From Gari tellinella (lineage: Eukaryota > Mollusca > Bivalvia > Cardiida > Psammobiidae): 64,000 nt of DNA. The notes under the pieces were generated by a model that worked only from the letters and a program-made list of their open reading frames with translations, had not been told where the DNA came from and made no database searches. The translations under genes were made by a program, and so were the position numbers. Positions 10,845 to 23,845 of this stretch are shown one piece after another. Within the stretch, counting starts at the first letter, position 1. Each line of letters starts with the position of its first letter. The stretch spans positions 48,916,216 through 48,980,215 of the forward strand of contig OV277868.1 in the NCBI GenBank assembly GCA_922989275.2, given 5' to 3'.

Positions 10845-13800
10845 ATGGATTTTAAACTTCAATTATTTTCTTGGAATGCAGCATGCATAACAACAAGCTC
10901 TTCTTACCTTGCTGAAAAACTGTTTGAGTACGAAATAGACGTTTGTGGTATATCCGAACACTGGCTGTTCGAGCGAGATTTACACTTTCTAGCTCACTAG
11001 ACACAAGAAAAGTTGGTAAAGGCGGTGTTGCCCTTTTATGGAACAAATCATTTGACAAGCGTGTGTCTAGATTACCATTGTTGAGTGACAGGATTATAGG
11101 CATACAGTTAGAGATTAGTCCAAATAATAGGGTTTTTATTTTCCAAACATACTTGCCATCAAAGAATAATACAGTTGATCTTTTCTGCAGTTACTTTGAT
11201 AACCTAGTTAATACATACGATGAATATAGCACCAAGGGTTTAGTTATCTTTATGGGGGATATGAAATGCCATGTTAATTGCAGTAAATTTACTAAAACGC
11301 TAGACAGTAGAGATATTAAATTTCAAAGCTTTCTAAACACATCGAGTCTGGTTTCGGTCCCTACCTTAGATATTTGTACTGGTCCACGATCAACTTATGA
11401 TTGCAAGACTGGCCAGAGCTTGGTAGACCACATTCTTATCCCAAAGGATGATTTAAACTGGGTAACATCATGCAAGGTTATTGATGACGATGCTCTCTGT
11501 TATTCCTATCATCGCCCTCTCACCTGTTTGCTAAACATTCCATGCCTCTCGACTCCTATTAATGCGGATTTTCTCTATCATACTAAATGGCATAATGTTT
11601 CTGATGAGGCGAAGCAATGTTATAGCGATGCATTAAATTGTGATACAGGCCTGCAAGCAGCTATGTCTTTAGACATATCGAGCAGCTCTGATATAGACAC
11701 TCTATACAATGTCATAGTTAGCGCCATGAAAAACACCGCTTCATTATATGTTCCTAGGAAGCGTTTCAAGCCCTTTCTTAAACCATACTGGTGTGAGACC
11801 CTTTCCATTCATCATAAATATATGAAACAGTGTCGACTCTCTTGGATCTTGGCTGGCAGACCGAGACATGGTTATACTTTTGACCAGTACAAAAACTCAA
11901 AACGAATATTCCAAAATGCCCACAGGACAGCGGTAGATACATATTTTTCTAGGTTGTATGACGAAATCGATGAAGCGGCAGAAGTTGACCAAGAGAAATT
12001 CTGGCATCTAGTCAATCAAAAAAGGAGTAATTCAAATAGGGCAGTAGGCGCAGAAATTATGTTTGACGGCAATTCTTGCAATAGCACTGAATCCATTCTT
12101 AAAGGCTGGCATGGTTATTTCAGTAATTTGTACAGTATAGACTATGACAAAAGCTTTGATAATTCATTTGCAAAATATGTGTCCGAATATTTGTCTGACA
12201 AACAACATCCACTCGAGGCTTACAATAACTGCAATATAAAACCTAGCTTCTTACAGTCCATTCTCCAAAAAATGAAAAGCAATAAAGCTCCTGGTAAGGA
12301 TGGTATTACTTATGAGCATATGCGTTTAGGAGGTAGTTTAATTTTGGAACTCTTAAATAAGCTTTTCTCTGCCATGCTGCGCTATTGTCATATTCCAATT
12401 TTAATGAAGGAAGGTATCATTTTTACTGTATATAAAGGGGGTTCCAAAAATAGAAAGGATCCAAATAGTTACAGGGCGATAACTCTCTCGTCAACGATAT
12501 TGAAACTGTTTGAACAAGTTCTTGTCAAACGGCTCGAACAGTCTACTAATGTGACTCATCATTTACAGGGTGGCTTTAGAAAGGGATTGGGCTGTATTAT
12601 GACATCCTTTGCTCTTACAGAAAGTATATGCTTTGCTAAGGAAAACAATAGCAAGTTGTATGTGTGCTTTCTCGACTGTAAACAGGCCTTTGATAGAGTA
12701 TGGCTAGAAGGCCTTTTCTATAAACTTTTTCAGAAAAATGTCGACAGGTGCACGATAAACTGTTTTATGAGTATGTATAAAAACTCAACAAGTGTTGTTA
12801 GGCATCAGGGTATGCTTTCGTCACCAGTCTCTATTATGCAAGGAACAAGACAAGGTGGTGTAAGCAGTCCTTCCCTGTATCTCTTGTACATTGAAGATCT
12901 AATTACTGAACTAGAACAATCAGGTCATGGGTTTTGCATAACCGGTCACAGCTGTAGTTCCTTAAGCGTTGCCGATGACATGGCATTGTTATCATTTTCA
13001 AAATCAGGCCTTCAAGCTATGATAAGCATATGTTATCAGTATTCACTGAAGTGGCGTTTCAAATATAACCATAGCAAGTGTTCAGTAACAGTCTTTAACG
13101 AGACTAAACATGCTTACAAATCCCAATCAAGATCTTGGTCATTAGGTCAGGACTTAATATGTGAATCAGATCAATACAACCACCTAGGTATAAATCTAAA
13201 TAAGTACCTTAACTTTTCTGAAAATGTACAGACAAGTTGTATGAAGCTTCGCGGTACTCTCTTAGGTCTAGTTAATGCTGGGTTACACCCTAATGGACTG
13301 ACTACTATGACAGGATATATATTATATAAATCTATTGTAGTTCCAAACGTCTTATATGGCTGTGAACTGTGGCCCTCTTTAACACATAGTAAGCAGCTGC
13401 TAATTGAACAAGCACACAGATTTTGTATAAAATACATTGAACGTGTGCCTGTGTACACAAAAACGGACATTTGTATGAGCCTTATAGGTAGTAGGAATAT
13501 TGAATATGACATTGACTTGAAGAAGCTTACCTTTTTGGGACAGCTATGTCGCTTAGATAACAACCACATTTCTCAAAGGGTATTCATGTACAGGCTTGCA
13601 TCATACAAAGATAGTGATACTATTCAAACGGACTTTGCTTGCGAAATTAATCGTTTGCTAAAAAAATACAAGTTACAGAACTTTCTATCAAGTTTTTTAG
13701 AAAATTGTGTTTTTCCATCTAAAGGTGTATGGAAGGTAACTCTCCGCCAAGCAGTAAGCTATCTTGCTGAGAAAGACTGGTTTGATCGTGTTAGTTCAAG

Positions 13801-14224
13801 TTTAATACTCCATGATTTTCTGCAGGTGAAACCTGTTCTCCAATACCCATTAGATTTACTATACGTTAGTAGATATATTCCTATCTATAATAAATGTGCA
13901 AATGTATACTTGCAAATACTCTGGAAACTATTTTCTGACACTTTTACTCATAAGTGTCCCAATTGCCTATCTGAAGTGAATTCTATTGTTGAGCATATTC
14001 TGTGTACATGTAAATATACACTGGTATCCAGAATAGAAGTATATAATGTTATCATTTCTGTGTGGGGCAGGGAAAGGTTGGCATTATTCTTCGACCTCCA
14101 GCCCAGGCTCAGGGTAATAGCATTGTTGACGGGTTTCCGTACACTTATGGCGAGTGACCAACAAATTTTGTATTTCTACAAAAAGGCAAGCAGATACATA
14201 GCTGTCATGTTTAACATGATATAA
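10845..14224 (+). pseudogene. LINE ORF2: endonuclease, reverse transcriptase, C-terminal zinc knuckle; frameshifted
   Basis: The ATG at 10845 opens an endonuclease N-terminus ('LQLFSWNAACI', 'YEIDVCGISEHWLF', metal-binding Glu) that stops near 10998. The frame then continues in another phase as a 1,093-codon reading (10943-14224, useful from about 10995). The second frame holds the rest of the endonuclease ('GKGGVALLWN', 'FMGDMKCHVN', 'LVDHILIP', 'YHRPLTCL'), then the reverse transcriptase: 'NKAPGKDGITYEHM', 'YRAITLSSTILKLFEQ', motif A 'LDCKQAFDRVW' (12672), 'GTRQGGVSSPSLY', catalytic 'VADDMAL' (12969). Near 13959 is a C-x2-C...H...C knuckle ('CPNCLSEVNSIVEHILCTC'). No RNase H found. The clade is uncertain; I or Nimb-like lineages are possible. 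One frameshift, probably with a small deletion, kills the ORF. Confidence 0.85.
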
Positions 14225-14430
14225 AAGTAGCATTTCTGTGTTGTATATTATAGTGTTGTATTCAGCTAATCTGTTATTATTGACCACTATTGGATGTACC
14301 TTGGACATCTCTGGTGGCCGCTGGCTGCTTGGTGAGGGATAGAACTGATGTAGGGAGTCCCAGTTGGAACTCTATGCATCTTTAATGTCCAGCACTTGGC
14401 GGTCAACTGTATTCTGTTTTAGACCGCGCA
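14225..14430 (+). other. 3'UTR of the plus-strand LINE (end not defined)
   Basis: After the ORF2 stop at 14224 a non-coding stretch with phrases such as 'GGTGAGGGATAGAACTG' continues. I see no poly(A) or simple tandem tail that would mark the exact 3' end, and no target duplication can be paired with the unclear 5' end near 4060. Confidence 0.4.
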
Positions 14431-14517
14431 TCTTCTGTTTAATGGTCGCTTAATACAGGATTAGCTGACATGTGTGTCTTTTGTATTATCATCATTTTTC
14501 CTCTTTTCAATGTTTGC

Positions 14518-14699
14518 TTAACCCATTTGTGCCCACGATCCCATATATTAGACGTAGGCAAACAGTGTAGACTCTGATCAGACGCCGCATTATGCGGCGT
14601 ATGATCTGAGTCTATACTGTTTGCTGATAGGAATTTCAATATAAAACAAAATGAAAATGAAACTTTAGACTATACAACCCTTACATAAAAATGGACTAA
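14518..14699. mobile_element. Palindromic MITE, family A (TTAACCC ends)
   Basis: It begins TTAACCCATTTGTGCC and contains a near-perfect 67-bp palindrome at 14558-14624 with arms GCAAACAGTGTAGACTCTGA and its complement. The right end is decayed (ATGGACTAA near 14690). This is one of about twelve family A palindromes in the window. TTAA followed by CCC would fit a piggyBac-type end, which is inferred, not shown. Noncoding. Confidence 0.65.
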
Positions 14700-14710
14700 T
14701 CCAATATACA

Positions 14711-17624
14711 TTGATATTGATAGTTCAAAGCAGTCATTCAGAATTGGCCGGGTGCCACCTTGTCATCCTTGAGCATTTTGATATATTTCCGGTTTACCCC
14801 ACCCACCATTTTTTACTCATTTCCACGAAATGGGACCTTTTATGCTATATCCCGGCATCGAATACCGGGTAAATTCCCTGAAAGTTTAGGTATTGTATCA
14901 ATGAAACTTACACCAAATATGCACCTTATGAGAGTAGCATGTTGCGTAGCAGTTTGGTAACCTTGACCTTTGCCCTCTGTGGCATTTGTAAATTGTTTTG
15001 CGATTAATGTCAATTTTTTACTAAGTACTTCAATTACGGTCACATAACTTCATGTGTATGTGCACTTTAATGAGAAAAACTTGTTACAATGTTAAATTAC
15101 TAACATTGACCTTTAACCTTGACATCTGTGGCCTAGATAAATTTTTTTTAGGTCAGTGTTGGACTAAGTACCAGCAGCTAGGGTCGCGCAACTTACCATG
15201 CTTTTTATGCGCCAAAATATTTCATTCTTAGCATTTAGACTTGGTGGCATACACTTACTCATCAGCTTAGTTGCTCATGGTGTTAGTTTGGTGGCAGACA
15301 GTAGCTTAGCCTATATATTTGCTGATGCATTGAAAAAGTGTAGTGTATAGTGAAGTGCTGCCTTAAAGTTCTGATTCAGGTCATGTTAACTTACAATGGC
15401 AGATATGGCATGGCTTACCTGAAAAAAGGAGGCTCTCCAAGGAGCAGTGCTCAGAATATTTTTGAAAACTAATATTTGATGAGGCATGGACGAGGTATAT
15501 AAAATGGCATATGTCATATATTCTTTGAAATCCCCTTATGTGCCATGGGCATGTGGCCGATTGCATAATTAAGATTACGATAAAGCAGAAATACTCATAG
15601 GCTTTAGACATTCACATGTACAATCAGCTGCAAGCACACTTTTATACTATGTTGGCTCACAGGGATGATCCTGAAACTGACTTTGAGGGGCACAAAGAAG
15701 ACGGAAAATAGAAAGCAACGCAAATGACATGGAAGGCATGGTAAGACAAGAGGACCATGGTGACCATAAAATCTCTCACCTGAATTGATTGAATCTGGTA
15801 GTTTTATCTTTAAGTTTCATCAATAATCAAAATCATCGTAAAACTTAAAGCCTTACTTAACTTGTGAACGTTTTGAAAAAAGGTATTCAAATTTGTAGAC
15901 ACTAGGGTACAAACATTGTTAAAGTCTTGGCTTTTCGATCTTATCTGAGTGCATCAAGGACGGCTACCTCTTGACAAAGGGGTTCCATTGCACCCAAACT
16001 TCAACTTATGGACGAACTTAAAGTAATACATGTATACACTATGAGCAAGTCAGTTTAAAGTGCATATAAAAACTGTAGTTGCTAGGGTGTATAAATGGAT
16101 AAAGATGGCGTTTTCAACATCGTTACTGAAGAAATGGAATCAGATGATGTGCATAACAGCTTGACACTAGGCTAGGGACAGCTAATAGAATTGGACACAC
16201 AGGATTCCAGAGAACAAATCACCGTGACCAAAACAATGGCATGGTTCGTCAAATCAGGGTGCTTGGTACATGTGAAATCTACTCAATAGTCTTGGAAAGT
16301 CTTCAATCTAGCAGCCATGAGGTTGATATCGGAGATGTTCTGTCAGATGCATTGACAACTTTTCCAAATCACTGTTTGGAGATCATAATGATATGACAAT
16401 AACGAAAGTTGATAAAGCAATTCAAAAAAACAATTCTAGATAGGAGTTCCTGACACAAAAATAGGACCAGTACACAGTCACCATAGACGGATAGATATTG
16501 TTATTATGGGTTTATGACATACCACACAAAAGGCTCTGTGCAGAACTAATTGCAATCACTGAAGTTGGAGGAGGACTACAATGTCCACCTATATATACAG
16601 GGCTCCAGATAAGAGGTAGTTATTTCAACAAATCCAAGATTTTCTCACTCTTTTTGGAACCAAATTCTATGGTGTTACTACTCATTAGAATCGTCTCGAA
16701 GAGACGATTCTAATGAGTAGTGACACCATAGGGTTTAATTCAGAAATAAATATTTTAGTATTTGAAAAACTACCCTTATCTGGAGCTCTGTATATACATC
16801 ACCGAAATTGCAATAAGAGTACGAGAACAATAGGTTAAAATCGATTACTATCAGTTGCATGCTAACAGCACACTACCAAAACCGTGTATCCTACTGTCAC
16901 TGAAAAAAGCAGTTAATGAAGCTCAAAAAGCAGTTAATGAAGCTCATAATTTCTTACAATCTAGATGCTGAGACTTTTCAGTTTGAGCACACACAAACCA
17001 ACAAGCTATTGATAATAGGTAAAAAGGGAACGCAAGCTAAAACAAGTTGAGGTATTATGTCAGAATGAAAACATTTGAAAACAACAGATAAAGAGGTAGA
17101 CAGCATCATGAGTAGTTAGTATTCTCATGCACAAGAAATTATTCGAATCCTAAGCTGTCAGTCATACTATATAACAAGAAGGGCGAATAAAATGTTACGC
17201 AGTTGCAGACATCTTTGGAATTGGAACTTCCAATCTGTTATGCATTTTTGTACATCAGTCAATCTTTCTCAGGATAAAAGCTGATACGTTTAAGCTATTG
17301 CTGTACCTGTAACCAGAACAACTGCCAACACCCGGTCGACTCCACTTTTTCTATTAAAGTGTGAACTGCTGCAAGGAAAGAATTATGGTCCAACTGTGTG
17401 TTTTCATTTATCGGTTGACTTGATTTTTCTATTGAAACTTACATTTCACAAGCGATAGTATTTCCTCGAGTTCAAATCTGAAACACGCGTTCAAGTATAG
17501 TCCACAGAGCTTAGCGATGGAACGTCAGCAAATTGATTTAGGCATATAATAGAGGAAACAATTTACCTTATCTTGACCCAGCAGCGTTTGACTCGAGGTA
17601 CGAAAAACGGATAACATCCTCACA
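14711..17624. repeat. 2.9-kb direct repeat, copy 1
   Basis: This segment recurs at 18055-20970 in the same orientation. By eye I see only about eight differences (for example a 2-bp gap near 14732, T/A-run changes near 15139, and single changes near 15332, 15786, 16551, 16907 and 17274), so identity is above 99%. I recognise no intact gene in it. Short frames are repeated in both copies merely because the DNA is duplicated. Around 16095-16300 a stretch looks faintly coding but has stops. No terminal inverted or long terminal repeats mark the ends. Confidence 0.9.
16592..16798. mobile_element. ~207-bp foldback MITE inside repeat copy 1
   Basis: The left arm starts TATATACAGGGCTCCAGATA and the right arm, reversed, starts GTATATACAGAGCTCCAGAT. 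The arms remain similar along their whole length and meet in a strong hairpin at 16670-16730 (ATTAGAATCGTCTC/GAGACGATTCTAAT). No coding capacity; a single long stem-loop. Confidence 0.75.
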
Positions 17625-18054
17625 CGAACTAATTTGCAAGATCCCCTGAATTTCGTTATAAGTGAGCATCACTGTATAAGCTTGGAACAATCTACTGGGC
17701 GTGAATGGGTTAATTCCTTATTTTCTTTATCACGTTCCTTTCTAGATTTATTTATTTTTGTTTGTATATTGTTCATTATTTGTATTTGCTCATCAAATAT
17801 GATGGAAATAAAGATACTGCTACTACTACTCTGCCTTCCAAAGATGTATCCACACTCAATATGGCATTCATATTCAATGTAATATAAGAGATATGCAACG
17901 GACAGGCTTTTTGTACAATTGAGGTAGAAGAGGCCCATGGGCCATATTTCGCTCACCTCAGAATGCTGACAAAATGGAGATATTGATCTAGTCCGGCAGA
18001 GAAATAAGGATTTGGAGGTCCACCTAGAAATTGCGTCTTAAGTTTTTTTCTTGA
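17625..18054. other. Spacer between the two 2.9-kb copies
   Basis: 430 bp not shared by the duplicated unit. It contains one unit of the ~145-bp dispersed repeat (17826-17925) and, from about 17923, the 5' end of a hairpin-ended family 1 element ('AGAGGCCCATGGGCCATATT', 'CGCTCACCTCAG'), which is cut off where copy 2 begins. Confidence 0.7.
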
Positions 18055-20970
18055 TTGATATTGATAGTTCAAAGCATTGTCATTCAGAATTGGCCGGGTG
18101 CCACCTTGTCATCCTTGAGCATTTTGATATATTTCCGGTTTACCCCACCCACCATTTTTTACTCATTTCCACGAAATGGGACCTTTTATGCTATATCCCG
18201 GCATCGAATACCGGGTAAATTCCCTGAAAGTTTAGGTATTGTATCAATGAAACTTACACCAAATATGCACCTTATGAGAGTAGCATGTTGCGTAGCAGTT
18301 TGGTAACCTTGACCTTTGCCCTCTGTGGCATTTGTAAATTGTTTTGCGATTAATGTCAATTTTTTACTAAGTACTTCAATTACGGTCACATAACTTCATG
18401 TGTATGTGCACTTTAATGAGAAAAACTTGTTACAATGTTAAATTACTAACATTGACCTTTAACCTTGACATCTGTGGCCTAGATAAAAAATTTTTAGGTC
18501 AGTGTTGGACTAAGTACCAGCAGCTAGGGTCGCGCAACTTACCATGCTTTTTATGCGCCAAAATATTTCATTCTTAGCATTTAGACTTGGTGGCATACAC
18601 TTACTCATCAGCTTAGTTGCTCATGGTGTTAGTTTGGTGGCAGACAGTAGCTTAGCCTATATATTTGCTGATGCATTGAAAACGTGTAGTGTATAGTGAA
18701 GTGCTGCCTTAAAGTTCTGATTCAGGTCATGTTAACTTACAATGGCAGATATGGCATGGCTTACCTGAAAAAAGGAGGCTCTCCAAGGAGCAGTGCTCAG
18801 AATATTTTTGAAAACTAATATTTGATGAGGCATGGACGAGGTATATAAAATGGCATATGTCATATATTCTTTGAAATCCCCTTATGTGCCATGGGCATGT
18901 GGCCGATTGCATAATTAAGATTACGATAAAGCAGAAATACTCATAGGCTTTAGACATTCACATGTACAATCAGCTGCAAGCACACTTTTATACTATGTTG
19001 GCTCACAGGGATGATCCTGAAACTGACTTTGAGGGGCACAAAGAAGACGGAAAATAGAAAGCAACGCAAATGACATGGAAGGCATGGTAAGACAAGAGGA
19101 CCATGGTGACCATAAAATCTCTCACCTGAATTTATTGAATCTGGTAGTTTTATCTTTAAGTTTCATCAATAATCAAAATCATCGTAAAACTTAAAGCCTT
19201 ACTTAACTTGTGAACGTTTTGAAAAAAGGTATTCAAATTTGTAGACACTAGGGTACAAACATTGTTAAAGTCTTGGCTTTTCGATCTTATCTGAGTGCAT
19301 CAAGGACGGCTACCTCTTGACAAAGGGGTTCCATTGCACCCAAACTTCAACTTATGGACGAACTTAAAGTAATACATGTATACACTATGAGCAAGTCAGT
19401 TTAAAGTGCATATAAAAACTGTAGTTGCTAGGGTGTATAAATGGATAAAGATGGCGTTTTCAACATCGTTACTGAAGAAATGGAATCAGATGATGTGCAT
19501 AACAGCTTGACACTAGGCTAGGGACAGCTAATAGAATTGGACACACAGGATTCCAGAGAACAAATCACCGTGACCAAAACAATGGCATGGTTCGTCAAAT
19601 CAGGGTGCTTGGTACATGTGAAATCTACTCAATAGTCTTGGAAAGTCTTCAATCTAGCAGCCATGAGGTTGATATCGGAGATGTTCTGTCAGATGCATTG
19701 ACAACTTTTCCAAATCACTGTTTGGAGATCATAATGATATGACAATAACGAAAGTTGATAAAGCAATTCAAAAAAACAATTCTAGATAGGAGTTCCTGAC
19801 ACAAAAATAGGACCAGTACACAGTCACCATAGACGGATAGATATTGTTATTATGGGTTTATGACATACCACACAAAAGGCTCTGTGCAGAACTAATTGCC
19901 ATCACTGAAGTTGGAGGAGGACTACAATGTCCACCTATATATACAGGGCTCCAGATAAGAGGTAGTTATTTCAACAAATCCAAGATTTTCTCACTCTTTT
20001 TGGAACCAAATTCTATGGTGTTACTACTCATTAGAATCGTCTCGAAGAGACGATTCTAATGAGTAGTGACACCATAGGGTTTAATTCAGAAATAAATATT
20101 TTAGTATTTGAAAAACTACCCTTATCTGGAGCTCTGTATATACATCACCGAAATTGCAATAAGAGTACGAGAACAATAGGTTAAAATCGATTACTATCAG
20201 TTGCATGCTAACAGCACACTACCAAAACCGTGTATCCTACTGTCACTGAAAAAAGTAGTTAATGAAGCTCAAAAAGCAGTTAATGAAGCTCATAATTTCT
20301 TACAATCTAGATGCTGAGACTTTTCAGTTTGAGCACACACAAACCAACAAGCTATTGATAATAGGTAAAAAGGGAACGCAAGCTAAAACAAGTTGAGGTA
20401 TTATGTCAGAATGAAAACATTTGAAAACAACAGATAAAGAGGTAGACAGCATCATGAGTAGTTAGTATTCTCATGCACAAGAAATTATTCGAATCCTAAG
20501 CTGTCAGTCATACTATATAACAAGAAGGGCGAATAAAATGTTACGCAGTTGCAGACATCTTTGGAATTGGAACTTCCAATCTGTTATGCATTTTTGTACA
20601 TCAGTCAATCTTTCTCGGGATAAAAGCTGATACGTTTAAGCTATTGCTGTACCTGTAACCAGAACAACTGCCAACACCCGGTCGACTCCACTTTTTCTAT
20701 TAAAGTGTGAACTGCTGCAAGGAAAGAATTATGGTCCAACTGTGTGTTTTCATTTATCGGTTGACTTGATTTTTCTATTGAAACTTACATTTCACAAGCG
20801 ATAGTATTTCCTCGAGTTCAAATCTGAAACACGCGTTCAAGTATAGTCCACAGAGCTTAGCGATGGAACGTCAGCAAATTGATTTAGGCATATAATAGAG
20901 GAAACAATTTACCTTATCTTGACCCAGCAGCGTTTGACTCGAGGTACGAAAAACGGATAACATCCTCACA
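18055..20970. repeat. 2.9-kb direct repeat, copy 2
   Basis: Near-identical copy of 14711-17624, shifted by 3346 bp. Both copies stop at the same point (after 'ACGGATAACATCCTCACA'), followed by unrelated sequence, and both start at 'TTGATATTGATAGTTCAAAG'. Either a recent duplication or two insertions of one element could explain this. Confidence 0.9.
19938..20144. mobile_element. ~207-bp foldback MITE inside repeat copy 2
   Basis: Same element as at 16592-16798, carried along in the duplicated unit; the central hairpin sequence is unchanged. Confidence 0.75.
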
Positions 20971-21389
20971 GCGAGCGACATGGGCCGAAAACCTTGTCAT
21001 AACGCTTGGAATAATTTTTAAACTGAGCAATGTGTGACTTTCAATGTAGCATACCCCGTAGAACGTAAATATTGATATGTAAAAGCATGGATGAATGAAT
21101 TGTGTTTTAGGGCCCTGCAACGCAGACTAGATCATATAGCGCCGATAAATGATGAGGTGTTGAGATGAGATGATGATGATTTTTGAAAGATGATTTCGAC
21201 TAGTCTCAGTCGTTGCGAATCAGCGCATGCGATCAAAACCACCGACCTGCCTTCCTTTTAGTTCTTGGCAGCGGGCATTATCTCGGTTAGAAACATTCCT
21301 ATGACAATTAAGCCCCAGAATAATAATCAGGTAGGAAGGTATCTTGGGAAAACTGTAAAAGCGCTCTTGTGAACAAATACATACCATGT
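20971..21389. other. Unique-looking spacer
   Basis: About 420 bp of mixed sequence with no recognised gene or repeat boundary; it separates the duplicated unit from the ~183-bp array. Confidence 0.5.
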
Positions 21390-22841
21390 GCTAAAATAGA
21401 ACCTGTCAAGAAACAACTGTTTATTCTGACTTTTGAACATTTTAAATATTTTAAGTATTTCTGTCGCATTATATACTTGAATATACGAAAATGCTCAAAG
21501 GTGAAAAGATGTCACCCGCAATATTTCAATAATGAGTATCATTATGTCAATAATAAGTATCATTCTGGTAAGGTCAAACCATTTAAAAATAAGAATTTAA
21601 ATTATGAATGTTGCTGTTTGGACTTGTTTTGTTTCAAAGCTTTTCGGTCAACGCTTTGGTTGCCATATCGAATATATGGAATTGCTCAAGGGTGACAAGA
21701 TGCCATCCACGTACAGTTGCATAACAATTATCATGTTTTCAATAATAAGCATCACCATCTTAAATATACGGAAATACTCAAAGATGTTACCCGTTTCATT
21801 TCATCAATAAGTATCATAATGTTAACAGTAAGTATAATTACTTTGATATTGAGTCAGTTAAGAATAAAAACATGTTTGATTGTTGATTATTGGATTTTTC
21901 TTGTTAAACAAAATTTCCGTCACTATTTTGGATGCCATCTTGAATATACGGAAACGCTCAATGATAAAAAGATGTCACCCGTAACATTTCAATAATAAGT
22001 ATGCCCATTTCAATAACAACTACCATAATGGTGAGATCAAATCAATTAATAAAAGGAAATTGTGAATGCTGATTTGTTGACCATTTTGTTTCAAAGCATT
22101 TCGGTAGCCATTTTAGCCGCCATTTTGAATATACAGACATGCTCAAGAGTGACAAGATGTCACCTGTAACAGGTCAATAATTTGTATCATCATTTCAGTA
22201 AAACCTTTCATGATGCTGGGATCAAATTAGTTTAGATATAAATGCTGAAGTTCAGAGTAGTTTTTAACGCATTTGAGTAACAATTTAGCCACCATTAAGA
22301 ATAATCGGAAATGCTGAAAGGTAAAAAGATATCACCCGTAACATTTTTAAAACATGAATTGTCCTTTCATTAATAACTCTCATTATGGTGAGGTCAATGA
22401 CTCAAATCATTTAAAAAATAGAAACAATGAATGCTGCTTTTTGGACTATTTTGTTTAAAAGCATTTCGGTAGCCATTTTGAATAAACAGAAATGATCAAG
22501 GGTGACAAAATGTCACCCGTACCAGTTCAATAATATGTATAATCATTTCAGTAATATGTATCATTATGGTGGGGTCAAATCAGTTAAGAAAACCAAATAA
22601 TGACTGCTGAAGTTTTGAGTAGAATGTTTCAACGCATTTAGGTAGCCATTTTAGCCGCCATTTTGAATATACTGAAAAGCTCAAGAGTGACCATTTAAAA
22701 ACATGAAACGTCTTTTGAATAATAACTATCATTATGGTGACGTAAAATCAGTTAAAAAAGGAAAATAATGAATGCTGATTATAGGACATTGTTGTTTAAA
22801 AGCCTTTCAGCAGCCATTTTGGACGCCATCTTGAATATACA
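21390..22841 (+). repeat. Tandem array of ~183-bp degenerate monomers
   Basis: A phrase like 'GAATATACGGAAATGCTCAA' followed by 'GTGACAAGATGTCACCCGTA' recurs near 21480, 21669, 21944, 22129, 22300, 22482, 22666 and 22832, spacing mostly 166-189 bp (one partial unit near 21760). Monomers also share 'AGCCATTTTGAATATAC', 'TAATAAGTATCAT' and 'TATGGTGAGGTCAAAT'. The last unit is interrupted after 'GAATATAC' at 22841 and resumes at 24703 with 'ATGCTCAAGGGTGACAAAG', which marks an insertion. Small frames arise from the repeat. Confidence 0.85.
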
Positions 22842-23786
22842 ACAAGAGCCCCATGGGGCATATGTCGCTCACCTGAGAATAGCTGTACATCAAAATGGAG
22901 ATAATGATTTATGTCCAGGACGGGGTCATTTTTAATCGAGGGGCATAATTTGAACAATCTTGATAGAGGACCTGTAGATGATGCTATGTTCCAAATATCT
23001 AAGATCAGGGTACTAGGGTTCTAGACAAGAAGATTTTTTTTAAGTTTCCATTGAAAAAATCTATTTTTAGCTCCTGTGACCTACATATGCAACAGACTGG
23101 AACCATTTGAACAAAATAGATAAAGGACATCTAGAAGTAACACCATGCCGAATATCAAAGCTCTGGCTATATTAGCTAATTTTGACCCCAGGGGCATAAT
23201 TTGTACAAACTTAATAGAGGACCTGTAGATGATATGCAATCGACCAGAACCATTTGAACCTTATTGGTATAGGACATCTAAAAGTGTCACCATGCCAGAT
23301 ATCAAAGCTCTGGCCATATTAGTTTCAGAGGAGAAGACGTTTGAAAATTTCACTATATAACTCTATGTTAAACTGTGACCCCCAGGGCGGGGCCAATTTT
23401 GACCCCAGGGGCATAGTTTGTAGTTTGATAGAGGACCTGTAGATGATGCTATGTGACAAATGTCTAAGATCTGGCCCTTGTAGTTTCAGACAAGAAGATT
23501 TTTTAAGATTTCCTTATTCCTACATTGTTTTCAATTCTTTGAACAATTTTGAAAGAACTTGACCCAAGGAACATTCGTGTAAAGTTTGGTTGAAATCTTT
23601 TCAGCGGTATATGAGGAGATGTCATTTGAAGCAATTGTTAAAGACAACAATGACTGTATAAAGTGAAATTATTTTCTTCTGTGGAAGAATAAATTAAAGA
23701 CATAAAAAGGAATATATATGGGTTAATAGGTTAATAAATATCATTATTTACATTTTCTAAATATAAGAAACTATATGTAAATGAGT

Positions 23787-23845
23787 GGCAAATAGTTTGG
23801 ATCCAGCATTATGTGGCATCTGACATGGATCCATACTGTTTATGG
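23787..23845. repeat. Family A palindrome (59 bp)
   Basis: Arms 'AAATAGTTTGGATCCA' and 'TGGATCCATACTGTTT' around an inner 'GCATTATGTGGCATC'; an imperfect copy of the family A hairpin, inside the insert in the hairpin-ended element. Confidence 0.6.

Noticed and set aside
14760..20059. Identical pairs of small ORFs in the two 2.9-kb copies, suggesting conserved genes
   Set aside because: They are identical because the DNA is recently duplicated. The frames are short, lack domains and overlap each other on both strands.
14711..20970. LTR retrotransposon with 2.9-kb direct repeats as LTRs
   Set aside because: The spacer is only 430 bp, contains unrelated repeat fragments, and shows no primer-binding site, polypurine tract or gag/pol.
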